A stretch of DNA of 64,000 nt from VBAT01 sp036520835 (GCA_036520835.1 DATDIX010000041.1:22773-86772); one strand, 5' to 3'; counted from the first letter of the stretch, positions 9,050 through 19,338 are shown. Program-made: numbers and translations. Notes: a model not told the origin generated them from the sequence alone.

Positions 9050-11401
9050 ATGCTGAGAAAAGCCGGCTTGTTTGGCATCTTCATTTTTGTTTATTCTTTT
9101 TCGTTAGCTCAAACATTCACCCAAACCATTAAAGGAACCGTAATAGATAAAGACACTCGTCGCACATTGGCCGGCGCCACTGTTTTCATTGCGGAAGACA
9201 GTGTTCAGCAAACCGTGCTGACCAATGAGGCCGGCAATTTTACTTTATCCAAAATACCCGTTGGCCGCCGCCGTATCCAGTGTACTTACAGCGGTTACGA
9301 AGATTATATCACGGATAATATCATTCTCAACAGCGCCAGGGAACTGGAACTCGTTATTGAACTCGAGCAACATTACAGGCAGCAATCGGAAGTGATCGTA
9401 AAAGCATCCCGAAACCCCAAGCAACCGGTTAATAAATCATCTGTAGTAAGTACAAGATCATTTACACCTGAAGAAACACAGCGGTATGCTGCCAGTGTCA
9501 ACGACCCCAGCCGCATGGCCATGAGCTTCCCGGGTGTGCAACCGGTAAGAGATGCAAGAAGTGATATTATTATACGGGGTAATTCAGCAGCTACTATGTT
9601 GTGGCGACTGGAAGGAATTGATATACCCAATCCCAACCATTTTGCCCGCAAAGGATCAAGTGGCGGTGGCATCACGGTATTCAGCAGCAGCATGCTGGAT
9701 AATTCTGATTTTTCAACCGGGGGTTTCCCGGCTGAATACGGCGATGCATTGTCCGGCGTGTTTGATATGCGTTTCCGGAAAGGAAACAAGGATGAAGATC
9801 AGTATACTTTTAAAGCCAGCCTGATCGGTCTTGATTTTGCTGCAGAAGGTCCGTTTGAAAAAGGAAGGAGTTCTTATCTCGTGAACTTCCGTTATTCAAC
9901 ACTTGGCATTCTGAATAAACTTGGCTTTCATCTTACCGGTGAAAGAGAGAACAACACTTTCCAGGATCTTTCATTCAATCTTAATTTTCCTTCAAAGAAC
10001 AACCGCTCTGTTTTTAATGTATGGGGGATCGGCGGGTTGAGCCAGGAAGATTACTCAGCAATGGAAGATGTCAGTGAGTGGGATGAGTATGATGACTATG
10101 CCATTTATGATTTTAATACCAACATGGCTGCTGCCGGTGCAGGCCATAGTTTGCAAATAGGTAAGAATGGTGTATTGAAAACAGCCGTGTCAGTCATGGG
10201 TCAGAGGATCAGTTTTGTGGATGATACTTTAAATACTTCCAAAACACCCTATACAGTAAATGATGAGCTGTATAAGAATACCCGTCTCTCATTCGGTATT
10301 CATTATAATACCAAACTCGGCACAAAACTGAACTGGAAGACCGGTTTGTTTGTCAGCCGGATCGGCTATTCGTTCACGCACAGTTTTTATGATTACACAC
10401 TGGATGTTTACCGTAATGATGTAATTAACGGTGAAGGCAATACCATGCAATGGCAACCCTATACACAATTAAGCCTGAAGGCAGGTAATAAGGTCACGAT
10501 CAATGCAGGTTTGCATTACCTGTATCTTGCATTGAATAAAACAAGTTCTGTGGATCCCCGGTTTAGTTTGCAATATAAGATCAACCCGAACCATACACTC
10601 AGTTTTGCAACGGGATTATATGGTAAAACACTTCCTCTCGGTTCTTATTTTTATGAAGGGCCGGGTAATACCTATCCCAACCTGGATCTTGATATGATGC
10701 GGTCGGCTCATTTTATAGCCGCCTATGATGCGTTATTAAAAAAAGGCTGGCGGTTTCGTATAGAAGGGTATTTGCAAAAACTGACACATATCCCGGTGGT
10801 CAATGATGTGAACCGCACATTCTGGCTGCTCAATATGATAGATGGCTACGCCACTGAACCATTGGTAAGCAAAGGCACCGGGAAGAATATCGGTGCGGAT
10901 ATAACAATAGAAAAGTTTTTCTCCAAAGGATTATTTGTACTGACTGGTTTTTCCATTTACAACTCCACCTACCAGCCGCTGAACGGCAATACCTACAACA
11001 CACAATACAACAGCCACCCGGCCGGTTCGCTGACAGCAGGACGTGAATGGAAATGGAAAAAAGAGAAAACTTTTGTAGTCGGCGGGAAGATGTTGTATAA
11101 TGGCGGTGTGCCCATCACCCCATTATTGCTCGGCGCACCGGTTAATTCAAGAGAACCTGTGATCGATGAATCAAAAGCATTCACTGAAACAGTACCTGCC
11201 TATTTCAGAATGGATGCAAGGATATCTTTGCGCAAAGACAAAAAGAAAACGGCATGGATGCTGGCATTGGATATCCAGAATGTATTGGGAGTAAAGAATA
11301 CAGATGGATTAAGCTATCGCTACGATCCATCCGCCAATCAATGGATCTATAATGAACTTTCCGGTTTTGTACCGGTGATCAGCTACCAGCTGGATTTTTG
11401 A
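9050..11401 (+). CDS. TonB-dependent outer membrane receptor with carboxypeptidase-like regulatory domain
   Basis: A 20-residue signal peptide (ends SLAQ) precedes a carboxypeptidase-regulatory-like beta-sandwich (IKGTVIDKDTRRTLAGATV, residues ~28-105). A TonB plug domain follows (PGVQPVRDARSDIIIRGN, DIPNPNHF), then a 22-strand-type barrel region rich in alternating aromatic residues that ends in Phe. The length of 783 residues is usual for this class. No SusD partner follows, so it is not a classical glycan-uptake pair. The substrate is unknown. The SGNH lipoprotein gene follows closely. Confidence 0.92.
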   Translation: MLRKAGLFGIFIFVYSFSLAQTFTQTIKGTVIDKDTRRTLAGATVFIAEDSVQQTVLTNEAGNFTLSKIPVGRRRIQCTYSGYEDYITDNIILNSARELELVIELEQHYRQQSEVIVKASRNPKQPVNKSSVVSTRSFTPEETQRYAASVNDPSRMAMSFPGVQPVRDARSDIIIRGNSAATMLWRLEGIDIPNPNHFARKGSSGGGITVFSSSMLDNSDFSTGGFPAEYGDALSGVFDMRFRKGNKDEDQYTFKASLIGLDFAAEGPFEKGRSSYLVNFRYSTLGILNKLGFHLTGERENNTFQDLSFNLNFPSKNNRSVFNVWGIGGLSQEDYSAMEDVSEWDEYDDYAIYDFNTNMAAAGAGHSLQIGKNGVLKTAVSVMGQRISFVDDTLNTSKTPYTVNDELYKNTRLSFGIHYNTKLGTKLNWKTGLFVSRIGYSFTHSFYDYTLDVYRNDVINGEGNTMQWQPYTQLSLKAGNKVTINAGLHYLYLALNKTSSVDPRFSLQYKINPNHTLSFATGLYGKTLPLGSYFYEGPGNTYPNLDLDMMRSAHFIAAYDALLKKGWRFRIEGYLQKLTHIPVVNDVNRTFWLLNMIDGYATEPLVSKGTGKNIGADITIEKFFSKGLFVLTGFSIYNSTYQPLNGNTYNTQYNSHPAGSLTAGREWKWKKEKTFVVGGKMLYNGGVPITPLLLGAPVNSREPVIDESKAFTETVPAYFRMDARISLRKDKKKTAWMLALDIQNVLGVKNTDGLSYRYDPSANQWIYNELSGFVPVISYQLDF

Positions 11402-11436
11402 CAAAACTATCCGGCTTGCTCAAACTTAATTATAGT

Positions 11437-12150
11437 ATGGTAAAAATGCTGACCATATTTTGTTTGTCCTTTTTATTACTAAACTGTGATAAGAAAAATG
11501 ATCTCCCGGCTGTTGTTACTTCCCCGGTAACACCTCCTGTAACCGTTACAGCCAAAAAATATCTTGCCTTAGGCGATTCCTATACCATTGGACAAAGCGT
11601 TCCGGAGGCTGACCGCTTTCCTGTCCAAACAAAAAAATGGCTGACAGACAAGGGTATCAATATGGATGCCCCGCAGATCATTGCGGCTACAGGCTGGCCC
11701 ACCACTTCATTGCAGAATGCTATTTCTTCGCAAAACCCGTCGGGTCCTTATGATGTGGTTAGTTTATTGATCGGTGTGAATGATCAGTACCAGCGGCATG
11801 ATACGATTGGTTACAGGGACAGATTTCTCCAGTTATTAAATACATCCATACAATTGGCCGGCAACCGGCGCAACCGGGTATTTGTACTTTCTATTCCCGA
11901 TTACAGTGTTACTCCCTTTGCCATGTTCTCGGATACGGCTTTTATCCGTCAGCAGATTGAACAGTTCAATGTGATCAATAAGGAAGTAACCCTTCAAAGC
12001 TTATGCAATTACCTTGATATCACTCCTTCCACCAGAGAGGCAAAATATGATCATTCTTTATTAGCCAGTGACGGATTGCATCCTTCCGGGAAAGAATATA
12101 AAAAATGGGCGGAGCGTCTTGGTTTGATGATGAAAGCTGTTTTGCAATAA
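11437..12150 (+). CDS. SGNH/GDSL-type hydrolase, predicted lipoprotein
   Basis: From the ATG at 11437 the protein begins with a lipoprotein signal (FLLLNC, the Cys being the lipidation site). A TTG at 11398 would overlap the receptor gene but would add residues before the signal, so the later start is chosen. The GDSL block reads LALGDSYTIG near residue 45, block III is GVND, and the C-terminal catalytic dyad is DGLHPSG. The family hydrolyses esters or acyl groups. Anchoring in the periplasmic or outer membrane is likely. It probably shares a transcript with the TonB receptor. Confidence 0.9.
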   Translation: MVKMLTIFCLSFLLLNCDKKNDLPAVVTSPVTPPVTVTAKKYLALGDSYTIGQSVPEADRFPVQTKKWLTDKGINMDAPQIIAATGWPTTSLQNAISSQNPSGPYDVVSLLIGVNDQYQRHDTIGYRDRFLQLLNTSIQLAGNRRNRVFVLSIPDYSVTPFAMFSDTAFIRQQIEQFNVINKEVTLQSLCNYLDITPSTREAKYDHSLLASDGLHPSGKEYKKWAERLGLMMKAVLQ

Positions 12151-12233
12151 CACACAGAAAAGCTATCTTGTTCTGATTCCCGCCCTGCGCAAACAGTCTT
12201 ATCCTGTTTCATCATCACCAAAACAAAACCAAC

Positions 12234-13568
12234 ATGTCCACCAAGCTGGCTGCTCCTGTCAGTCAATCCGAACGTATTATTATCCTGGATTCTCTCCGCG
12301 GTATTGCTATACTGGGAATATTACTAATGAACATTCCAGGCTTTGCGCTGCCCGAACCTGTGACAGGAGATCCTTCTGTTTTGAATGAATGGGGCACTGC
12401 TAATTTTAAGACCTGGTATTTTATTGATTGGTTTATGGAAGGCAGCCAGCGGGCTTTATTCTCCATGCTTTTCGGGGCAGGGATCATATTGTTTATCACC
12501 CGGCAGGAAAAAAAGACAGAAGAACTCTGGCCGGCTGATTACTTTTTCCGCCGCCAGTTATGGCTGATGGTTTTTGGATTATTCAATGCCTTTGTTCTTT
12601 TATGGTTCTGGGATATTTTATTTCACTATGCCTGTATCGGCATGATCATGTTTACGTTTCGCCGTTTGTCTCCCAAAGCTTTGATCATTGGTGCTTTTGT
12701 TTCATTACTATTGATGACAGCAAGAGAAAACCTTGATGCTTACCGTGACAGGAAAATAATTTACAGGGGTGAAGCGATAGCAAAGATAGATACCACCATC
12801 ACCAAACTGACTGACCTGCAAAAGGAAGATCTGGGCAATATGACGGATTTTAAAGATAAAACCAGCCTGGAAGGAAAGAAAAAAAGAATGGAAAAGGGTT
12901 TGCGCAATGTCCGTGGCGGTTATGAGCGTTTTTATGAATATCAAAGCGAAAGAAGTTTAAGAACCGAGATAAACTATCTCTACTATGGCGGATGGGATAT
13001 CCTGGTATTTATGTTTTTGGGAATGGCATTTTTCAAAAACGGGATCTTGCTGGGACAGGCATCCCGTAAGTTATATTGGGGGATGTTTATTGGCGGACTT
13101 GGGTTGGGGTTAGTTCTTTCTTATTTCCGGCTTCAGCCACTTATTGATTATAAGTTCAATTACTTTGACTATACAAAGAATGTCAAATTCGAGTTTTATG
13201 AAATATCCCGCACTTTCAGGGCCATTGGTATTTTTGGATTGATCATGCTGATGTATAAATCAGGATGGTTTAAATGGTTCTTTGCGCTGATGCGGCCTGT
13301 CGGTCAAATGGCGTTTACCAATTACCTGATGCAGTCTTTCCTGGTTGGATTATTTTTCTATGGTATCGGTTTTGGCATGTATGGCAAACTACAGCGGTAT
13401 GAAATGTATTATGTGGTAGCAGCAACATGGGCCCTTCAGATCATATGGAGCCATATCTGGTTACGGTATTTCAGGTTTGGTCCGCTGGAGTGGGCCTGGC
13501 GTAGTTTGACCTATTGGAAGAGACAGCCATTCCGTAAAGAAAAGAATTCAGGAACTTTACATGAATAA
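12234..13568 (+). CDS. DUF418 domain-containing membrane protein (YeiB-like)
   Basis: The N-terminal DSLRGIAILGILLMNI segment and the C-terminal block with LMRPVGQMAFTNYLMQS are the signatures of the YeiB/DUF418 family. About nine to ten hydrophobic helices can be counted, with one hydrophilic charged insert around residues 165-240. The 444-residue length is typical. It is an inner-membrane protein of unknown transport or acyl-transfer role. The serine hydrolase gene starts 14 bases downstream, so the two are likely co-expressed. Confidence 0.88.
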   Translation: MSTKLAAPVSQSERIIILDSLRGIAILGILLMNIPGFALPEPVTGDPSVLNEWGTANFKTWYFIDWFMEGSQRALFSMLFGAGIILFITRQEKKTEELWPADYFFRRQLWLMVFGLFNAFVLLWFWDILFHYACIGMIMFTFRRLSPKALIIGAFVSLLLMTARENLDAYRDRKIIYRGEAIAKIDTTITKLTDLQKEDLGNMTDFKDKTSLEGKKKRMEKGLRNVRGGYERFYEYQSERSLRTEINYLYYGGWDILVFMFLGMAFFKNGILLGQASRKLYWGMFIGGLGLGLVLSYFRLQPLIDYKFNYFDYTKNVKFEFYEISRTFRAIGIFGLIMLMYKSGWFKWFFALMRPVGQMAFTNYLMQSFLVGLFFYGIGFGMYGKLQRYEMYYVVAATWALQIIWSHIWLRYFRFGPLEWAWRSLTYWKRQPFRKEKNSGTLHE

Positions 13569-13582
13569 AATGTCCAGGCAGT

Positions 13583-15169
13583 ATGAAGAGAATGATGATC
13601 ATTGCGTCTGTTGTTGCTGGTTTATGCGCTTGTGATCAGCATAAATCAGTAATTAATGAAGCTCCGGTTTTGTATGATTCTTCCTACAAGGCAGCAGTAT
13701 TTACTGATGAATCTAGACTGGAAAAAATAAAAGCAGCATTTCCTGTCATTGATAGTATTTATAAAAGCTACGCAGTAGAAAACCATTTTCCGGGTATTGC
13801 CTTTGGTGTGGTAGTGGATGGCAAACTGGTGTATACGGGTAACTATGGATTTACGGATATTGATAAGAAGATACCGGTTACATCTTCTTCTTTATTCCGC
13901 ATTGCATCCATGAGCAAGAGTTTTACTGCCATGGCTATTTTAAAACTGCGTGATGAAGGGAAGTTGAAACTGGATGACCCGGCTCATCTCTACATACCAG
14001 AATTAAAAAATATAAAATATCCCACAGCTGATGCGCCTGCTATTACTGTCCGGCACTTATTAACGCATGGAGCCGGTTTCCCGGAAGACAATCCCTGGGG
14101 TGACCGGCAACTTGCTGACAGCGATAAAGACCTTATGGACTTTATTAGTAAACAAATTTCATTTTCTAATCCCCCGGGTATTGCTTATGAATACAGCAAC
14201 CTTGGTTTTGCATTATTGGGAAAGATCGTCACCAACGTTTCCGGTAAACGCTACCAGGATTATATCCGCGATAATATCTGGCAACCGCTGGGTATGAAAA
14301 CTTCGGAATGGGAGTATGGCAATATCGCCCCGGAAAAATTAGCGCATGGTTACCGTTGGTTAAATGAGAAATGGAATGAAGAAGCCTTGCTGCATGATAC
14401 ACCTGACGGATCGTGGGGTGCTATGGGCAGTATGATCACTTCTATCGAAGAATTCAGTAATTATATGGCACTGCATCTTTCTGCATGGCCCTCATCCAAT
14501 GCAGCCGACAATGGCCCTGTTAAAAGAAGTTCAGTAAGGGAGATGCACCATCCCTGGCGATTCAATGGAATGAACCTTAATAATAAATATCCCAGCGGAA
14601 GGATTTGCGGGGTCGCCACCGCCTATTGTTATGGACTGGGTTGGACAAGGGATTGTGATGGTAAAATATTTATTGGTCATAGCGGGGGCTTGCCTGGCTT
14701 TGGCAGTCAATGGCGCATCTTACCTGATTACGGGATCGGTGTTGTTGCATTTGCGAACCTTACTTATGCTCCCATTGGTTTTGTCAACCTGCGTGTACTG
14801 GATACGCTGATAAAAATCGCAGGGCTGCAACCAAGACAGCTTCCTGCGTCAGATATCCTGGAGAAAAGAAAGAATGAGCTGGTAAAACTATTGCCCGACT
14901 GGAACAATGCAGCCGCCAGCGGCATCTTTGCCGAGAACTTCTTTCCTGATTACCCGATAGATACATTGAAGAAATATGCCCGGGATTATTTTGCCAGGGC
15001 AGGAAAGATCATTTCAATAAAGGAAATGAAGCCGGAGAATCAATTGCGCGGCTCATTCATTATTGAAGGGGAGCATGCCAATATTGAAATTTATTTCACC
15101 CTGTCGCCGGAAAACCCGCCGATGATACAGGAGTACGATATCGTGGAACTACCAAAAGAAAAAAAATAG
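13583..15169 (+). CDS. Serine hydrolase of the beta-lactamase / class C penicillin-binding family, lipoprotein-like
   Basis: The N-terminus carries a lipoprotein-like signal (VVAGLCAC). The SxxK active-site motif is SMSK near residue 112, the YxN motif is YSN near residue 205, and the third motif is HSG (IGHSGGLPGFGS) near residue 367. This set defines the esterase/beta-lactamase class C superfamily. A C-terminal domain of ~110 residues follows. Substrates in this family vary (peptides, esters, lactams), so resistance should not be assumed. It lies just after the DUF418 gene. Confidence 0.9.
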   Translation: MKRMMIIASVVAGLCACDQHKSVINEAPVLYDSSYKAAVFTDESRLEKIKAAFPVIDSIYKSYAVENHFPGIAFGVVVDGKLVYTGNYGFTDIDKKIPVTSSSLFRIASMSKSFTAMAILKLRDEGKLKLDDPAHLYIPELKNIKYPTADAPAITVRHLLTHGAGFPEDNPWGDRQLADSDKDLMDFISKQISFSNPPGIAYEYSNLGFALLGKIVTNVSGKRYQDYIRDNIWQPLGMKTSEWEYGNIAPEKLAHGYRWLNEKWNEEALLHDTPDGSWGAMGSMITSIEEFSNYMALHLSAWPSSNAADNGPVKRSSVREMHHPWRFNGMNLNNKYPSGRICGVATAYCYGLGWTRDCDGKIFIGHSGGLPGFGSQWRILPDYGIGVVAFANLTYAPIGFVNLRVLDTLIKIAGLQPRQLPASDILEKRKNELVKLLPDWNNAAASGIFAENFFPDYPIDTLKKYARDYFARAGKIISIKEMKPENQLRGSFIIEGEHANIEIYFTLSPENPPMIQEYDIVELPKEKK

Positions 15170-15216
15170 CTGCTATGGGCAGAAGTTTGTAACTTAAGAT
15201 TACAAAACTCTTTCTT

Positions 15217-15678
15217 ATGCCACGCATCTGCCTTCTTCTTTGCAGTGGTGTTTGTTTGTTGAACGTCACTGTTACTGTCGCACAAAATTTACCCCAAAAA
15301 CCAACCCCGCAACAAGTTGCCGGGTACCAGATGCAGCAGCAACACCAGTGGCAAATGAAGCAATTGCCAAAGAATTCTGTTCTGTATAAAACTGGTTACA
15401 CAAATATGCCTTACCGGTCATATGATTTTTCTTTTAAGAAAGAGAAACAGCCATATTTTTCACTACCAGCCAATCCCATGTCAACTGTCGGGATTCAGCC
15501 AATAAAGTATTCGCCCATGTACAAGTTGCCACCTTCCCTGCAGTCTGATCTGCTCCGGGAAAGATTACAATACAGTAACTGGTACAAGCAAAGCTGGTGG
15601 AAGGATCCGATGAAAGCGACGGGAAGTGAAATATTGCGGGGGTTTTTGATAAATAACGGGAAAGGCCTCCATTTGTAA
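15217..15678 (+). CDS. Small exported protein of unknown function
   Basis: The 153-residue product has a clear signal peptide (LLLCSGVCLLNVTVTVAQ) and a mature part rich in Gln, Pro, Lys and Tyr with no repeat or enzyme motif that I recognise. Its stop codon overlaps the start of the AraC regulator by one base (TAATG), which suggests translational coupling. The tight coupling argues that it is a real gene although the family is unknown. Confidence 0.65.
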   Translation: MPRICLLLCSGVCLLNVTVTVAQNLPQKPTPQQVAGYQMQQQHQWQMKQLPKNSVLYKTGYTNMPYRSYDFSFKKEKQPYFSLPANPMSTVGIQPIKYSPMYKLPPSLQSDLLRERLQYSNWYKQSWWKDPMKATGSEILRGFLINNGKGLHL

Positions 15679-16592
15679 TGGCAACTATGTCCAAAAAAGA
15701 TATACTGATCATTGATAACCTGGCTGATTTTGAAAAGAAGATCAACCGGGACAACCGTCCTTACGACATCAATATGATGGTGATGCCCGGGACGCTGGAA
15801 GATAAACATAAGGATGTAGATCCGGAGAAAGGGATACAGGCTTTGCGCAGGCAATTCAATCTTGTTTATATTATATTAGGTGGAGTACATGATGTGTACT
15901 TAGGTGCTGATTACCGCTGGCTAAAACCAAATGATCTTGTGATCGTGCCGGAGAATTTTTTGTATGCTTCTTCCAATGTCAGGAACTGTACAGGTTATTG
16001 CATGCATTTCAAAACTGAATTTATTCAGCCCTTATTAAAAAGCTCCTTGTCAGAAGCTTTTCCCTATTTCGACCTGGAAGCGGAACATATTGTGAATGTT
16101 ACTGCTGAAGAAAGCGAACTGATACAGCAATCATTCAGGGATATTATTGCAGAGTACGAACGGTTCTCACCTGAGAAAGATTACCTGCTCCGCAATTATA
16201 TTCATATCCTTTTATTACGCATCCGGGAGATATACCGTCCGCATGCCAAAAAGATAGGGGAGAATGCCACCCGCTCGATGAAGATCGCCAACCAGTTCAA
16301 ACACCTGGTGGAAAAAAACTTTATTGATATACGGGAAGTGCAGCAATATGCAGAGCAGCTTTTTATTACTCCCAAACACCTGTCGGAGGTAGTAAAAGCG
16401 ACTACCGGCAAATCTCCCCGTGATATCATCAACGATATGTTATTGCTGGAAGCAAAAGTACTGCTGGGTTCCACTGATAAAACGATAACAGAGATTGCTC
16501 ACCAGCTGCGTTTTGAAGACCAGTCACATTTTCACCGCTTTATCAAACAGCATACAGGCTACACGCCACTTCAACTCCGCAAAAAGCTCTGA
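15678..16592 (+). CDS. AraC family transcriptional regulator
   Basis: The N-terminal ~190 residues form a cupin-like ligand or effector domain (DLVIVPENFLYASS). The C-terminal ~95 residues hold two helix-turn-helix motifs ending in ITEIAHQLRFEDQSHFHRFIKQHTGYTP, the AraC signature. The start overlaps the preceding stop by one base; a second ATG lies 9 bases further on. The cupin gene downstream at 16746 is a plausible target, but no operator could be assigned. Confidence 0.92.
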   Translation: MATMSKKDILIIDNLADFEKKINRDNRPYDINMMVMPGTLEDKHKDVDPEKGIQALRRQFNLVYIILGGVHDVYLGADYRWLKPNDLVIVPENFLYASSNVRNCTGYCMHFKTEFIQPLLKSSLSEAFPYFDLEAEHIVNVTAEESELIQQSFRDIIAEYERFSPEKDYLLRNYIHILLLRIREIYRPHAKKIGENATRSMKIANQFKHLVEKNFIDIREVQQYAEQLFITPKHLSEVVKATTGKSPRDIINDMLLLEAKVLLGSTDKTITEIAHQLRFEDQSHFHRFIKQHTGYTPLQLRKKL

Positions 16593-16745
16593 TCCGTACA
16601 TAGTTCCCCGAAATATATACAAGGAAACCGCCTGCTGATCACCCCATCTTTGTTTTGTCAACAGCTGATCGTTCTTCATTCCCGGCGCCGGTTATGCTGA
16701 ACAAGTATCAGCCAGCATTTTTTACATTATCAAAACTTATTTACA

Positions 16746-17189
16746 ATGAAAAAGATCTTATTTTTTATCGTCACCGGCGCTGCAGTCTTATTAATGGCTC
16801 ACCGCCCTCATTCATCTGCCACCCTTACGATGGATAAAGCAGAATTCAAAAGCTTTGGCAAACCGGATGAAGTACGTGAATTTCCAAAAGGCAAACTGGA
16901 GCTGGTAAAAATAGGTGGCGCTATGATCGGCCGGGCTACTTTTCAACCCGGGTGGAAATGGTCAGAATCGGTGCAGCCCCTGGTAAAAACAAAAAGCTGC
17001 GAGGCGCCACATTACCAGTATCATGTATCCGGAGTGCTGATGGTGAAAATGGATGATGGCACGGTGCTGGAATGTAAACCTGGCGATATTTCATTACTTC
17101 CCGTAGGGCATGATGCATGGGTAGTGGGTACTGAGCCGGCCATTGTGGTTGACTTCCAGGGAATGATTGATTATGCAAAAAAGAAGTGA
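16746..17189 (+). CDS. Cupin domain protein with N-terminal signal or anchor
   Basis: After a hydrophobic N-terminus (ILFFIVTGAAVLLMA) the 147-residue protein has a single cupin barrel. The motif around HYQYHVSGVLMVKMDDG supplies possible metal ligands, followed by GDISLLPVGHDAWV. The two-motif spacing fits the small cupins of unknown function. Such proteins may bind a metal and a small ligand; the reaction is not evident. It follows the AraC regulator by 150 bases in the same direction. Confidence 0.82.
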   Translation: MKKILFFIVTGAAVLLMAHRPHSSATLTMDKAEFKSFGKPDEVREFPKGKLELVKIGGAMIGRATFQPGWKWSESVQPLVKTKSCEAPHYQYHVSGVLMVKMDDGTVLECKPGDISLLPVGHDAWVVGTEPAIVVDFQGMIDYAKKK

Positions 17190-17245
17190 ACCAGGTTTGG
17201 ATGAACTTTAAACCTTAAACTTTTTAAACCTGTAAAACTCTTTCG

Positions 17246-17542
17246 ATGTATATCATCCGCGATATTTTTCATCTGCGCTTTGGCGCTTATAAGGAAGCAA
17301 AAGCATTACTTGATGAAGCGTACAGCAATGGTGTGTTACCTGATGCAAAGTCTTCAAGGATATTATCGGATTTCACCGGAGAATCCTGCCGCCTGGTTTT
17401 TGAAGAAGGATATGATTCCCTGGCTGAGTATGAGCAATCGCTGAATGAAACCATGAACAAAGCCGATTGGAAAAAATGGTATGAGAAATTCAAGCAGCAT
17501 GTAGCCGGCAGTCAAAGGGAAATATTGAAACAGGTAATGTAA
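17246..17542 (+). CDS. Small alpha/beta-barrel-like hypothetical protein
   Basis: This 98-residue soluble protein reads as a beta-alpha-beta unit (YIIRDIFHLRFGAYKEAKALLDEA ... GESCRLVFEEGYDSLAEYEQSL). The pattern resembles the dimeric alpha/beta-barrel (NIPSNAP/ABM-like) fold. No catalytic residue is evident and the family is not certain. A strong intrinsic terminator begins 8 bases after its stop. Confidence 0.7.
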   Translation: MYIIRDIFHLRFGAYKEAKALLDEAYSNGVLPDAKSSRILSDFTGESCRLVFEEGYDSLAEYEQSLNETMNKADWKKWYEKFKQHVAGSQREILKQVM

Positions 17543-17549
17543 GGGATAG

Positions 17550-17586
17550 AACCGGTTGTATCCATTGAGGGATAACCGGTTTTTTA
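17550..17586 (+). terminator. Intrinsic terminator after the 98-residue protein gene
   Basis: The arms AACCGGTT-(GT)-ATCC and GGATAACCGGTT pair over 12 bases with a two-base bulge and a short loop, followed by TTTTT. It sits 8 bases after the plus-strand stop and just before the end of the convergent amidohydrolase gene. Confidence 0.8.
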
Positions 17587-17589
17587 AAA

Positions 17590-19164
17590 TTATTTTCCAG
17601 TGCCCGGTCCGTACAGGGCCTGCCCCCTCCTTATGCCGGTATGTTTTTGCTGGTCCACTGTCAGTACACCGTTTACAAGTATATAATGAAAACCTTTGGA
17701 ATAGGCATGTGGCTTTTCAAAAGTCGAAACATCTTTCACTTCCTTTTCATCAAAGATCACGATATCGGCGGCCATACCTTCTTTCAGCAGGCCACGGTCT
17801 TTTAGTTGAAATTTTTGCGCCGGTAGGGAAGTCATTCTCCTGATCGCTTCTTCCAGGGATAATATTTTTTCTTCCCGTACATATTTTGCCAAAACCCTTG
17901 CATTGGTGCCATATCCTCTTGGATGCGGAACGCCTGCATTCAACACTCTTATTGACGCATCACTAGCAAACATATTGAACGGGTATTTCATAATGCGTTT
18001 GACATCGTCTTCACTCATGCCATGAAAGACAGCGCTGGCCCCGCCATTTACCATGATGTCAATAACCGTCAATGCTTCTTCTTTTGCTTTATGCTTTCTG
18101 CCCTTCATCAAATTGATCTGTTCGATACTCTTGCCATTGTAAGTGGTGTCTGCTGCATGATTGGCCACTACCGCATAGCCAAAATGTTTTAGTTTCCTTT
18201 TCTTCAACCGCTCCAGCATGGAATTGATCACATAGTTTCTCACGGCAGGTCGCTGCAATCTTGCCTTAATGGAATCCTGTCCATCGGCGAGGATCTCATC
18301 CGGTATCAATGTACTGATAGAGGTGCTGCTGGCCGTGTATGGATACTGATCAATGGTCACTTCAATTCCCTGTTTCCGGGCGGCTTCGATCATCGGGATG
18401 GTTTCTTTGCTCCTGCCCCAGTTTTGCTGGCCGCTTAATTTGAAATGGGATATTTCCACCGGGATCTTTGCTTCTCTCCCGATCGTCAACGCTTCTTCGA
18501 TGGCCTGGGTGACACTATCACCTTCGTCCCGCATATGTGAAGCATAAACGCCATTGTATTTTGCCGCTACCTTTGCCAGTGAAACAATCTCGGGTGTTTT
18601 AGTATAAGTTCCGGGAATATAAATAAGACCGGTGGACAAACCTACCGCACCCTCTTTCATGGCTTTGTCAACTATGGCTTCCATCTGCTGCATTTCAGCG
18701 GGACTGGCTTCACGGTTAGCTCTTCCCATCACTGCTTTTCTTACATCATTATGACCAACGAGGGAAGCGACATTAATCGAAAGTTTTAATGAATCTATCC
18801 ATTGCAGGTATTTGGCAATATCCACATTGGATGCTCCGCAATTACCGGCAATAACTGTTGTTACCCCGTCATAAATAAAATTATCAGCTGTGGGCTGCTT
18901 TTGTTCATCACCTTCAATATGTGTATGCACATCAATAAAACCCGGAGCAATGATCAGCCCTTTGGCATCAATGATTTTTGTCGCAGGCAGCTTTATATCC
19001 CGGCCGATCTTCATGATCTTGCCGTTTTTGATAGCAATGTTCCCGTAATACCAGCTATTGCCTGTGCCGTCAATGATCTTTCCGTTAGTGATCAGTATAT
19101 CACAGGTCCCATTTTGCGAAAAACCTGCCAGTGGAAGTAATAAAAGAATGAATAATCTTTTCAT
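17590..19164 (-). CDS. D-aminoacylase / N-acyl-D-amino-acid deacylase-like amidohydrolase, exported
   Basis: The start at 19164 gives a signal peptide (MKRLFILLLLPLAGFS); an upstream start at 19185 would only lengthen it. The metal-dependent amidohydrolase fold is shown by PGFIDVHTHIEGD (first His pair), GNCGAS, VEISHFKLSG and DQYPYTASST. The C-terminal SLEEAIRRMTSLPAQKFQLKDRG is typical of D-aminoacylases and dihydroorotase relatives. It probably releases D-amino acids or other acyl amides in the periplasm. The 3' end faces the previous gene. Confidence 0.88.
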   Translation of the reverse strand: MKRLFILLLLPLAGFSQNGTCDILITNGKIIDGTGNSWYYGNIAIKNGKIMKIGRDIKLPATKIIDAKGLIIAPGFIDVHTHIEGDEQKQPTADNFIYDGVTTVIAGNCGASNVDIAKYLQWIDSLKLSINVASLVGHNDVRKAVMGRANREASPAEMQQMEAIVDKAMKEGAVGLSTGLIYIPGTYTKTPEIVSLAKVAAKYNGVYASHMRDEGDSVTQAIEEALTIGREAKIPVEISHFKLSGQQNWGRSKETIPMIEAARKQGIEVTIDQYPYTASSTSISTLIPDEILADGQDSIKARLQRPAVRNYVINSMLERLKKRKLKHFGYAVVANHAADTTYNGKSIEQINLMKGRKHKAKEEALTVIDIMVNGGASAVFHGMSEDDVKRIMKYPFNMFASDASIRVLNAGVPHPRGYGTNARVLAKYVREEKILSLEEAIRRMTSLPAQKFQLKDRGLLKEGMAADIVIFDEKEVKDVSTFEKPHAYSKGFHYILVNGVLTVDQQKHTGIRRGQALYGPGTGK

Positions 19165-19338
19165 GGATACAAGATACTGAAACATGGAATAGAATCATGC
19201 GGCCTTTCTTTCATGCCGGGTGTCCAATCAACAACCGTTACAGAAGAATGCCAGAACACCTTGTCTGCGGATAGATGGCCTTGCCATCGAATTTACCTAG
19301 AACTATTATTGAGTAGTTTGAACCATGAAGCTTTCAGC

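Noticed and set aside
13583..15169. Antibiotic-resistance beta-lactamase
   Set aside because: The motifs fit the wide class C esterase/peptidase superfamily; nothing points to lactam hydrolysis.
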